Shown here: piece by piece, positions 6,169-13,305 of the stretch
Layout of the letters: every line of letters begins with the position of its first letter
Numbering within the stretch: the stretch's first letter is position 1
Source: a virus
Direction: 5' to 3' (one strand)
Length of the DNA stretch: 24,446 bases
IMG/VR virus record: IMGVR_UViG_3300009502_000195
Location: 1 to 24,446 of that record
Notes under the pieces: model-generated
The model's database searches: none
Told to the model about the DNA's origin: nothing
What the model saw: only the letters and a program-made list of their open reading frames with translations
Position numbers and translations under genes: made by a program

Positions 6169-7463
6169 ATGTTTTTTTCATATCTTTCACTCCAACCTTT
6201 TTCTTTAAACATAGCATACATTACTATTTTATAAGGCTTATCTATACTTCGAAACTTTGCTGTATGTGTATTAATTTTGAATTTAGTATATTCGAGACTG
6301 TTTTCAGCTGTAAAATCGTTACGATATAAACTTACACCGCTTTGAGTTTCTATACCAAATGTTACGAACGACACAGAATCGTTTTCAGGTAATTGTTTAG
6401 TAAAGAACTCTGTATCCCAGCTACAATTAATATTAAAATCTTTACTAATGAATTGCTCTTCATAGTTTGATGGATTAGGTGGCTCGTTTACTTTAAGTGT
6501 AAAGTCTTGTATACGGCAATTTTTAAAATCAAAACCACCATATTCTTCGTATTCTCTTAAAGAACGTACATCTCCTAAACCAAACACGCCAAGCTCGATA
6601 CCATGGTCTTCTTGTTGAAATATTTGACGGGTCTTGTTTCGTGCATAAATATCTCTTTCGCCGGATGTTTTACCGGTATGTTTTTCAGTACCATGATCAT
6701 CCCAGTGCTTAACACGGTAATTACGCGTATATTCGTGCCAAATATATTGACGGTAAGGACTAAAGAAATCATAACCACGAGTCCAAGCTCTAACACTCAT
6801 AGTTGTTTCTTCTGTATAACCACCAAAATAGATGTCAGGATCGTAAGGTACTTCTTTAATAAAATTACCACTTACTAAAAAGAAATGCCCACTAATAGTA
6901 CGTGCTTTAATAACCTTTGTGCGTGTTTTGTGATCCTGTATATACCATGGCATACTCATGAGCAATTTATCCGAACTAAATTCATATTGAGACATTAAAC
7001 ACGGACCAAAATCTGTAATTGGTTGATCAGGATTAAATGGTGTACAATATGTAGAAATAATTGGTTTCTTAGACATTGTTAATGCCTGTTCGTAATCTTC
7101 TAACATCATTTTATCCCAATCCTGTGCAAAGCGGTGATGGGAATCTAACTGTAATGTTAATTCTTCACCGTCATATAAAGTATTAGTTAATGCTCGAGCC
7201 CAACCTAATCCTTCACTTTCTGTATATGGGCGTTTAATGACTCTGTATTTTGGATCCCCATCAAATACATCTGGGTTTTCATCTGGACCATGCTGCCAAC
7301 AAATACCAAAAACAAACTGCTCTGGATTAGCTGCTTTGGCTAACATATCTTCAATAGTTGGAATAAGTTGCGGGTCTCTATACGAAGCAAATTGCACAAA
7401 GATGCGAGGCTTTGTCTTTTGCATTTTCTTTTTTGAAGATTTAGAAGTTTGTGTTTTAGCCAT
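6165..7463 (-). CDS. GT60-like GlcNAc-transferase (Skp1 GlcNAc-transferase family)
   Basis: The N-terminal 20 residues are Lys/Ser/Thr-rich and look disordered. RIFVQFASYRDPQLIPTIED (20-39) and LQLDSHHRFAQDWD (104-117) match the conserved opening and DxD-like metal-binding motif of the GlcNAc-transferase (GT60) family. That family is known from the Dictyostelium enzyme that glycosylates hydroxyproline on Skp1 and also has bacterial and viral members. FGGYTEETTMSVRAWTRGYD (213-232) is the expected acceptor-side block. After about residue 310 a separate C-terminal region of about 120 residues (DFTLKVNEPPN onward) looks like a beta-sandwich and may bind the acceptor. The known family modifies protein rather than lipid, which raises the possibility that virion proteins are the target. 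It lies 8 nt after glf. Confidence 0.75.
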   Translation of the reverse strand: MAKTQTSKSSKKKMQKTKPRIFVQFASYRDPQLIPTIEDMLAKAANPEQFVFGICWQHGPDENPDVFDGDPKYRVIKRPYTESEGLGWARALTNTLYDGEELTLQLDSHHRFAQDWDKMMLEDYEQALTMSKKPIISTYCTPFNPDQPITDFGPCLMSQYEFSSDKLLMSMPWYIQDHKTRTKVIKARTISGHFFLVSGNFIKEVPYDPDIYFGGYTEETTMSVRAWTRGYDFFSPYRQYIWHEYTRNYRVKHWDDHGTEKHTGKTSGERDIYARNKTRQIFQQEDHGIELGVFGLGDVRSLREYEEYGGFDFKNCRIQDFTLKVNEPPNPSNYEEQFISKDFNINCSWDTEFFTKQLPENDSVSFVTFGIETQSGVSLYRNDFTAENSLEYTKFKINTHTAKFRSIDKPYKIVMYAMFKEKGWSERYEKNI

Positions 7464-7471
7464 AAAGTTAA

Positions 7472-8584
7472 TTATTTAAGTGGGTTAAGACTGCCAGTGT
7501 TTTCTTTCTCAAAATCATACAAAGCTGATGCTATAACCTGGTGCATATCATAGTATTTGTATTCAGCAAGCCTTCCACCGAACAGCACATTTGAAAGTTC
7601 TTTAGTAAGCTCTTTATATTGATTATATATTTTAGTATTCTTTTCATTGTTAATCGGATAATATGGTGTTAATCCGCGTTTCCACACTTCTGGATACTCT
7701 CTTGTGATTAACGTGTGAGACACGTTAACCTGGTCAAAATGTTTATGTTCAATAACCCGTGTGTAAGGTACATCTACATCTGTATAGTTAATTAATGCAT
7801 TGCCTTGATAGTCTTTAACAGGAACCATTTCATGTTCAAAACTTGTTGTCCTGTAGTCTAAGTCTCCAAATTGATAATTAAAATAAGCATCAATAGGGCC
7901 AGTATATAGTATTTTTTTAGCTATTCTATCCCAGTTATCTTTATCCGCTAAATAATCTGTATTGAGCTTTACTTCAACACCAGAAAGCATTTTTTCTATA
8001 ATTTGAGTATACCCACCAATTGGAATACCTTGATATGTATCAAAATAATAATTATCATCAAAGTTGGTTCTAATTGGTATACGTTTAATAATGAACGTTG
8101 GTAGCTCTTTAGGATCAGCTTTCCATTGCTTTTGAGTGTACCCCTTAATAAACGTTTCATATAACTCAGTACCTATTTCACTTAAACACCACTCTTCCAG
8201 GTTCTGTGGATTATCTATTTTTACCTTATTTGCGAGAAGTTTCTCTGTAGCTTGTTCTGGTGTTTTAACATCCCACAACTGATATAACGTTAACAAGTTA
8301 ATCGGAAACGAATATAATTTATTTTTATAGCTTACTTTAGGTCTGTTAACGAAATTATTAAACGTTGCAAACTGATTAACATAATCCCATATCTTTCTAT
8401 TAGACGTGTGAAATATATGTGGGCCATACTCATGTACATTTATACCGCCTACATTTTTAGTATATATGTTACCACCTATATGTTCTTTCTTTTCAAGTAC
8501 TAAGCAAGTTTTACCTGCTTTAGTTGCTTCATGTGCAAATACGGAACCATATAAGCCTGATCCTACTATAAGATAGTCGTACAT
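7472..8584 (-). CDS. glf: UDP-galactopyranose mutase
   Basis: This flavoenzyme interconverts UDP-galactopyranose and UDP-galactofuranose. The 370-aa length matches bacterial Glf. Visible features are the FAD-binding motif YLIVGSGLYGSV (residues 4-15) with the acidic strand end VLEKKEHIGGN (29-39), EYGPHIFHT (52-60), GYTQKQWKADP (148-158, containing the conserved active-site Trp), IPIR (169-172), and the C-terminal flavin-contact block GGRLAEYKYYDMHQVI (336-351). It is the first gene of the six-gene sugar cluster, so the downstream transferases are candidate users of UDP-Galf. A possible sigma70-like promoter lies in the 37-nt gap before it. No late octamer or Shine-Dalgarno site is present. 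Confidence 0.95.
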   Translation of the reverse strand: MYDYLIVGSGLYGSVFAHEATKAGKTCLVLEKKEHIGGNIYTKNVGGINVHEYGPHIFHTSNRKIWDYVNQFATFNNFVNRPKVSYKNKLYSFPINLLTLYQLWDVKTPEQATEKLLANKVKIDNPQNLEEWCLSEIGTELYETFIKGYTQKQWKADPKELPTFIIKRIPIRTNFDDNYYFDTYQGIPIGGYTQIIEKMLSGVEVKLNTDYLADKDNWDRIAKKILYTGPIDAYFNYQFGDLDYRTTSFEHEMVPVKDYQGNALINYTDVDVPYTRVIEHKHFDQVNVSHTLITREYPEVWKRGLTPYYPINNEKNTKIYNQYKELTKELSNVLFGGRLAEYKYYDMHQVIASALYDFEKENTGSLNPLK

Positions 8585-8592
8585 TTAGTATT

Positions 8593-8620
8593 ATTATATT
8601 ATAATACCGTAATTATTCAA
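8593..8620 (-). promoter_or_regulatory. Possible sigma70-like promoter for the sugar operon
   Basis: On the minus strand TTGAAT (8615-8620), 16 nt of spacer and TATAAT (8593-8598, a perfect -10) precede the glf ATG by 8 nt. It fills the only gap between spike and glf, and no late-type octamer is found there. In such AT-rich DNA a chance match is quite possible. Confidence 0.4.
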
Positions 8621-8621
8621 C

Positions 8622-10565
8622 TTAAGCTGGACCGTTAATTGGTGTTGTTATCGAGCCTGCAGTGTTGTGGTGAGTAGTTGGACTGTTTGCCGCAACTGCT
8701 GTATTTGGTCCATTAACCGCAGCAGCTTGAGTGTTTAATGTAGTAGAATCTGCAACAAGCTGTAATGGTAAGTTTTTAAAATAATGAGTATGAGCTTGAT
8801 TAATTACAATTGTAACTGTGTCACCACTATTTATTACACCACCACCAGATTTACTAATTTGGGCAGCAGTATCAGTAATTGTTGTTGACTCTGTAACTTG
8901 AAATTCTACAGGAGCAGTAACGTGCTGTAAATATGTTTCCCCTTTAACATAAGCCCCACCACCAATAATTACGTTTTGACTTATACCTAAATTATCATCA
9001 ATAACTACTTGTTGACGGTTACGCGTTCTTAAAGACATTATATTAGATATAATAGATAAATTAGTACCACCATCGATATTAGTATCATCAGAAGAGGCAA
9101 TATTAACTTGCTTACCAGCCAACGCTACTATAGTACCACCCATATTAATCGGACCAGTAGTCTTAATATCTATACCGCCTGACCCTACTAATAAGTTATA
9201 ACGGTTACCAGCTGACACGGTATAATTGCCACCTGGCATATCATCTATATGTGTGTATTCAATTGCTGGTATTGTGGTGGTGACTTTACCGGTATTGTTA
9301 TAATACTCTGTAATTGTTTTAGCCGTTTTGTTATAACGGGTGCTAGCAAAACCATTAAATACTAATCCCACATTAACAAGTTTATGTTTAGTTACAGTTT
9401 CAATAAAATTACCGCCAAAACCAAGCGCGGCTTCTGCTTGTGCAAGTCCATAAGCTTGAGAATTTATAGTGCTTGCTAAAGAGTCTTTATTCCCAACCCC
9501 CTCGGGTAAAGCTAAAAGATTAGCTATAGCTGTATATTCACTCATCCAAGTGTTCATTGCACCTAAATTTAAAGAACCAGTTTTTATGTAGTAGTCTCCT
9601 TGTACAATATTATCAAAGTCTCTACCTACCCATAAATTATTATGTCCATTAATAGTTTCAAACTTGTCTCTTAGTGTTAATAATTGTAAATTTTTAGGAC
9701 TAAATAAAGAATTGTATTTGTTATTAAGTTCTAAAAACCCACCCGCAAAATGAGTAATTTTAAACCGCTCTCTATCTGTTGTGTTAATAATTTCTAAAGC
9801 AGCACCACGTTGATTAATAACCATTTTGTTGCGGTATGTTTCAGTATTAACATCGTTTACATTTCTAACTGACTTACCTTCACTTTCAAACGTTTGTGGG
9901 TAATCTTGATAAGTGCCGTCGTCTGCACCAAAAATACTCTGAAAATCTTTCTGACCTAATGATGCTCCCATGTACACTGGGTATGTAGGAATACCGTCTC
10001 TAAAGAACACCCAAACGTGAGCCCCCACATTAGGTACCGCAAATACGCCTTTAGCAGCATTTGAATAAGTGGATGGTCTATATTGCCCGCCGGTAGGGTT
10101 AACATTATTGGTATTATTAGCTACTGTATCTGTAAAAGCATCTGTTAATTTAGTAGCATACTTTTCATATACAAACCCGGGCTTTTCACCTATACGTTCT
10201 TGATTTAAACTATATTGAGTGTATGAATTAGAAAAATTAGTACCCGAAAGACTGTATGGATACGCTGCATCTGATACTGTACCAGCATCTGCATATGCAT
10301 TATAAGTACCAGACGAACTTTCACCGGCTACTGGTGCGCAGTAATCTGCCCACGGTAAACTGTCCCTAAGGTCGTTTATAATTAAACTTAAATCTGAATT
10401 TATATTAAGACCTGGAAACTTAAAATTACGATCTTGTTTAAGCGCACCCCACTTGTTGTACACACTTGCATTAACATGAGGTACCCACACCTTAACCCGA
10501 CCACGGTATTCTGGGTCATTGTTAGCTACTACTACGCCGAGATAAATTGATGGGTAATTTTTCAT
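8622..10565 (-). CDS. Baseplate spike / central hub protein with gp5-like OB domain
   Basis: This 647-aa protein starts with an OB-fold of the gp5/VgrG spike type: YLGVVVANNDPEYRGRVKVW (8-27), then LPWADYCAPVAG (70-81) and, after a long low-complexity insert, GAHVWVFFRDGIPTYPVYMG (181-200). Residues about 250-330 read FKITHFAGGFLEL and IVQGDYYIKTG, as in gp5-like proteins that lead into the triple-stranded beta-helix. Repetitive Gly/Asn-rich strands occupy about 440-550. QAHTHYF (590-596) contains an H-x-H of the kind that binds iron at spike tips, although some 50 Ala/Asn/Thr-rich residues follow it. I see no lysozyme domain, unlike T4 gp5. The gene overlaps the previous stop by 4 nt (ATGA) and is the last structural gene before the sugar cluster. 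It probably pierces the outer membrane. Confidence 0.8.
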   Translation of the reverse strand: MKNYPSIYLGVVVANNDPEYRGRVKVWVPHVNASVYNKWGALKQDRNFKFPGLNINSDLSLIINDLRDSLPWADYCAPVAGESSSGTYNAYADAGTVSDAAYPYSLSGTNFSNSYTQYSLNQERIGEKPGFVYEKYATKLTDAFTDTVANNTNNVNPTGGQYRPSTYSNAAKGVFAVPNVGAHVWVFFRDGIPTYPVYMGASLGQKDFQSIFGADDGTYQDYPQTFESEGKSVRNVNDVNTETYRNKMVINQRGAALEIINTTDRERFKITHFAGGFLELNNKYNSLFSPKNLQLLTLRDKFETINGHNNLWVGRDFDNIVQGDYYIKTGSLNLGAMNTWMSEYTAIANLLALPEGVGNKDSLASTINSQAYGLAQAEAALGFGGNFIETVTKHKLVNVGLVFNGFASTRYNKTAKTITEYYNNTGKVTTTIPAIEYTHIDDMPGGNYTVSAGNRYNLLVGSGGIDIKTTGPINMGGTIVALAGKQVNIASSDDTNIDGGTNLSIISNIMSLRTRNRQQVVIDDNLGISQNVIIGGGAYVKGETYLQHVTAPVEFQVTESTTITDTAAQISKSGGGVINSGDTVTIVINQAHTHYFKNLPLQLVADSTTLNTQAAAVNGPNTAVAANSPTTHHNTAGSITTPINGPA

Positions 10566-11371
10566 ACTGTTATTGCAGCCATTGTAAGTTGTACCTGGTT
10601 ACTTGTTGTGGTGTTAGTTAGGTCCACTGTTATGTTTGTATCCCCTATAGCAGTTGTATCTTCGTATTCTATTTGTGTAAACCAAGATGGTGGTACTAAT
10701 AAATTACCTATTATTGTGCTATTAAAAGGTAAAAACTTATTTATATTTGGATACAAACCATTAACCTTTGCAATAAGAATACTATTATTATTTATAACAC
10801 GGGTTAAATCGGTATCTGCCATTATTAGATTGCTGTTATTTGGACTTGTATCTGTACCGTTAGGCCCAATATTGGATGTATTAGCAACAAAAAGTGAATT
10901 TGCAGTCTTATAAAAGTTCTTTATTGTAGTGGATATACCTGCAGGTAACAAACGCTCTATAACAACATTATAAGGAACACTGTTATTATTACTTTGATTG
11001 TTCATGTAGGATATATACACCAAACTACCTACTGAATCAGATAATGGTTGATAGTATAGTGGTTGAGAACTCGATATAGCGCTTAACACTAAACTATTGG
11101 TGTAATACATTGCTTCATCCCACCAATATTTGCTCCAAAAATACGGTAAATTAGTTATGGTGGCACCGCTTAAATTAAGTACTGAGTTATTAGCAGAAGC
11201 ACCAGTCAGTAATGTAAAAAAATCAATTTGGGAGCCAATCGGATTGGATGAATACTGAGTAGTGTAGTACGCTTTAGCCACACCAAGTTGGGCTTCAAAA
11301 CCGGTAACACTATAACCTTTCCAATAAAAGTTAGTATTGTATAAATCGTAGGTTCTGACGTATGTAGCCAT
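10562..11371 (-). CDS. Unknown baseplate-module protein (269 aa)
   Basis: I do not recognise this protein. It is Asn/Ser/Tyr/Thr-rich, with aromatic clusters (NFYWKGYSV near residue 14, FWSKYWWDEAMYY near 98-110) and a stretch VPYNVVIERLLPAGISTTI that recalls beta-rich tail proteins only loosely. There is no signal peptide or membrane segment. Position is the strongest clue: it sits between the putative hub and the spike and overlaps the spike by 4 nt, so a role in hub-spike assembly or the lower baseplate is likely. It has its own late-type octamer (GATAAGTA) exactly 6 nt before the ATG, and an 18-bp palindrome lies between it and the upstream gene. Confidence 0.6.
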   Translation of the reverse strand: MATYVRTYDLYNTNFYWKGYSVTGFEAQLGVAKAYYTTQYSSNPIGSQIDFFTLLTGASANNSVLNLSGATITNLPYFWSKYWWDEAMYYTNSLVLSAISSSQPLYYQPLSDSVGSLVYISYMNNQSNNNSVPYNVVIERLLPAGISTTIKNFYKTANSLFVANTSNIGPNGTDTSPNNSNLIMADTDLTRVINNNSILIAKVNGLYPNINKFLPFNSTIIGNLLVPPSWFTQIEYEDTTAIGDTNITVDLTNTTTSNQVQLTMAAITV

Positions 11372-11377
11372 TGTTAT

Positions 11378-11385
11378 TACTTATC
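11378..11385 (-). promoter_or_regulatory. Late-type promoter octamer (GATAAGTA) for the 269-aa gene
   Basis: GATAAGTA lies exactly 6 nt upstream of the ATG at 11371, the same spacing as for four other genes in the window. No Shine-Dalgarno site is present. Confidence 0.5.
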
Positions 11386-11387
11386 CA

Positions 11388-11405
11388 TGTAACATTAATG
11401 TTACA
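11388..11405. repeat. 18-bp perfect palindrome overlapping the hub stop codon
   Basis: TGTAACATTAATGTTACA equals its own reverse complement. It overlaps the stop of the hub gene and lies 2 nt upstream of the late-type octamer of the next gene. No T-run follows it on either strand, so it is not a standard terminator. It may be an operator, an RNA-processing hairpin or a weak pause site. Confidence 0.6.
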
Positions 11406-12933
11406 GCACATCATCTGCAATACGTGTATTTTTATCCGCAAATGGTTTTACTGCTGTAATATTATTGATATAATTGTTTTGAGTAAACACGTGTTCAACC
11501 TTTACTAAATACCACTGACCTAAAAACTTTTCATCGAAGTCTGCATCTATTGCACCTATTAAACGATCAAGACCAATAAAACGATTGCATTTACGTAATG
11601 TAGTTCCTGGTACAGTAAAATGTAAGCACTGATTTAAAAATAAACCCGCTTTAAGAATAGAGTTTCTTGCATCTGGGTATCTTTCAAGTTTAGTGCTATT
11701 ATAAGAATAAGGCTGTCTAAATGAAACGTTTTGTGTTTTGGTTTTATTTAATGACAATAAAGCTGTTGGTGCTTTATTGTTTGAAAACTTCTGTATATAA
11801 TTATCTTGAAAGTAGGTTTTTATATTATCAACAGTATTATCTACATATTCTAAGTTAAACTGTTTATCTTTAATATTGTTACTTGCACACGGGGTGTTGA
11901 CCAGCACAAATGCATTATCAAGTGCAGACATATCAACAAATTGATAATTGTTGACAGAGCTCTTACCACCAAAATTCATATTAAGATATGACTCCTGTGT
12001 TTGAGGTGTTTTTAATAACGATGGTATTATTACACCTGTAGACGTGGAAGATGTTAAATAAAATTGCTCCATTTGCCATGGACCTGCTGCCTTACCTACT
12101 ACCGCTAAAGACATTTCATTTGCAAATGAAGTAAGTGTCCATTCTTTAGAGTAGCGATCTCTATATAATAATGGTACATCGCCGTCTATTTGACCATACT
12201 TTTTACTAGCTACATGTTTATTAAATAAATAGTCTAAATCATCTATTGAAGTAAAGTTTGTAGGTGGTGTATAAAATATTTTGCTCGCACCAGGGTCCCA
12301 AAATTGATTAAATTTTTGTGTACCACTTCTTACATTTAATACGTTTTGTATTAAACTCTTTAATGCTTCACCTGTCGGTACTTTACGTTGATCATCTGAA
12401 AGTATACTCGATTTGCCGTTTAAATTTGGGTATAGACTATATAGTGCTTTGTTTGTACTCCACCCTGTTGAGGAAGATTCTGCAAATAACTGATAATCAA
12501 ATTCCCAAAAGTAAAGTTTTATATTTTTTTGATCTGGTTTACTACCGGGTATGTCTTCTACATCATAAATAGAAAATGTGTAGCTCAACTCCCACCCCCC
12601 AGATGGAAACGCATCAGTTTCAATACTATCAGATGCACCATCATATATTGGTTTAATATTAATTAAAATTAAATCTCTACCATCATTACGGAATTTATAA
12701 TTTGCAGCAGCTGAAATAAACTCATTAGGTCTACGCTCAATTATATTCTCTTTATTGTTAACAATTAAATAGCCTTTTTTAAACCACTCTCTACTGTCTT
12801 CTTCAATACAAAGCTTTACTAAAGCAGCAGTATTAATAGCAAAAAACGTGTCTTTTGCATTAAATAGAGTTACACCGAATTCATATGTCTGGTCATTAAC
12901 TCTTAACTTTGATGTTGATGCTGGCTGAGCCAT
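11401..12933 (-). CDS. Putative baseplate hub protein (gp27-like)
   Basis: This 510-aa protein shows the pattern of tail hub proteins: an N-terminal beta-rich domain (TYEFGVTLFNAKDTFFAINT, then NEFISAAANYKFRNDGRDLI), a further beta domain with KNIKLYFWEFDYQLFAES (about 135-152), and a helical stretch TGEALKSLIQNVL near 187-199, as in the T4 gp27/VgrG1 layout in which a helix bundle joins two barrel-like domains. The C-terminal part (FTVPGTTLRKCNRFIGLDRL, then FLGQWYLVKVEHVF) resembles the second barrel of hub proteins. Assignment rests on these similarities and on its place between the gp53-like wedge and the spike. It starts 1 nt after the upstream stop and lacks a Shine-Dalgarno site. Alternative: another baseplate wedge component. 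Confidence 0.6.
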   Translation of the reverse strand: MAQPASTSKLRVNDQTYEFGVTLFNAKDTFFAINTAALVKLCIEEDSREWFKKGYLIVNNKENIIERRPNEFISAAANYKFRNDGRDLILINIKPIYDGASDSIETDAFPSGGWELSYTFSIYDVEDIPGSKPDQKNIKLYFWEFDYQLFAESSSTGWSTNKALYSLYPNLNGKSSILSDDQRKVPTGEALKSLIQNVLNVRSGTQKFNQFWDPGASKIFYTPPTNFTSIDDLDYLFNKHVASKKYGQIDGDVPLLYRDRYSKEWTLTSFANEMSLAVVGKAAGPWQMEQFYLTSSTSTGVIIPSLLKTPQTQESYLNMNFGGKSSVNNYQFVDMSALDNAFVLVNTPCASNNIKDKQFNLEYVDNTVDNIKTYFQDNYIQKFSNNKAPTALLSLNKTKTQNVSFRQPYSYNSTKLERYPDARNSILKAGLFLNQCLHFTVPGTTLRKCNRFIGLDRLIGAIDADFDEKFLGQWYLVKVEHVFTQNNYINNITAVKPFADKNTRIADDVL

Positions 12934-12934
12934 T

Positions 12935-13303
12935 TTATTTTACGTCTTGCAATTGAGAAACAACAAGTCTTACATATGCTGGGGTTAAATACTTTAACTT
13001 TGTACCTGCTGGTGGGCTAAAAACAGGGTTTTGAACATTGTTGACTGAGCAAATTAACCACCACAAAAGTATAGTACCGTATAACTTATATGATATTAGA
13101 GTGTATGGCATATCTCCATATGGTACTGTGTATGTATCATAATAAGCCTGTTCAAGATCAGCAGGGAAACTTGTTTTAGCTAAAATATTATAAAAGTAGT
13201 TGTTGTTGTCGTTTTGATACACATTAAAAATGTTTTCATACCTAAAACTTTCAAGATTAGGCAAGCTACTGATTTCACTTTGTAATTGTGGTGTTTGGTT
13301 CAT
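12935..13303 (-). CDS. gp53-like baseplate wedge protein
   Basis: The 122-aa product has a pattern typical of gp53-type wedge proteins and related LysM-like tail proteins: FRYENIFNVYQ (20-30), MPYTLISYKLYGTILLWWLI (65-84), then NNVQNPVFSPPAGTKLKYLT (88-107). The W-W-x-I, N-x-x-x-NP and PPAGTKL elements are the recognisable part. T4 gp53 joins wedges around the hub; that role is inferred here. It is separated from its neighbours by 1-2 nt, so translation is probably coupled, and it shows no Shine-Dalgarno site. It is short compared with T4 gp53, but similar-sized versions occur in other myoviruses. Confidence 0.65.
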   Translation of the reverse strand: MNQTPQLQSEISSLPNLESFRYENIFNVYQNDNNNYFYNILAKTSFPADLEQAYYDTYTVPYGDMPYTLISYKLYGTILLWWLICSVNNVQNPVFSPPAGTKLKYLTPAYVRLVVSQLQDVK

Positions 13304-13305
13304 GT

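Noticed and set aside
8588-8607. AT-only hairpin between spike and glf as a terminator
   Set aside because: The 7-bp stem GTATTAT/ATAATAC has little GC and no T-run follows on the minus strand. It is better explained as part of a TATAAT-rich promoter region.
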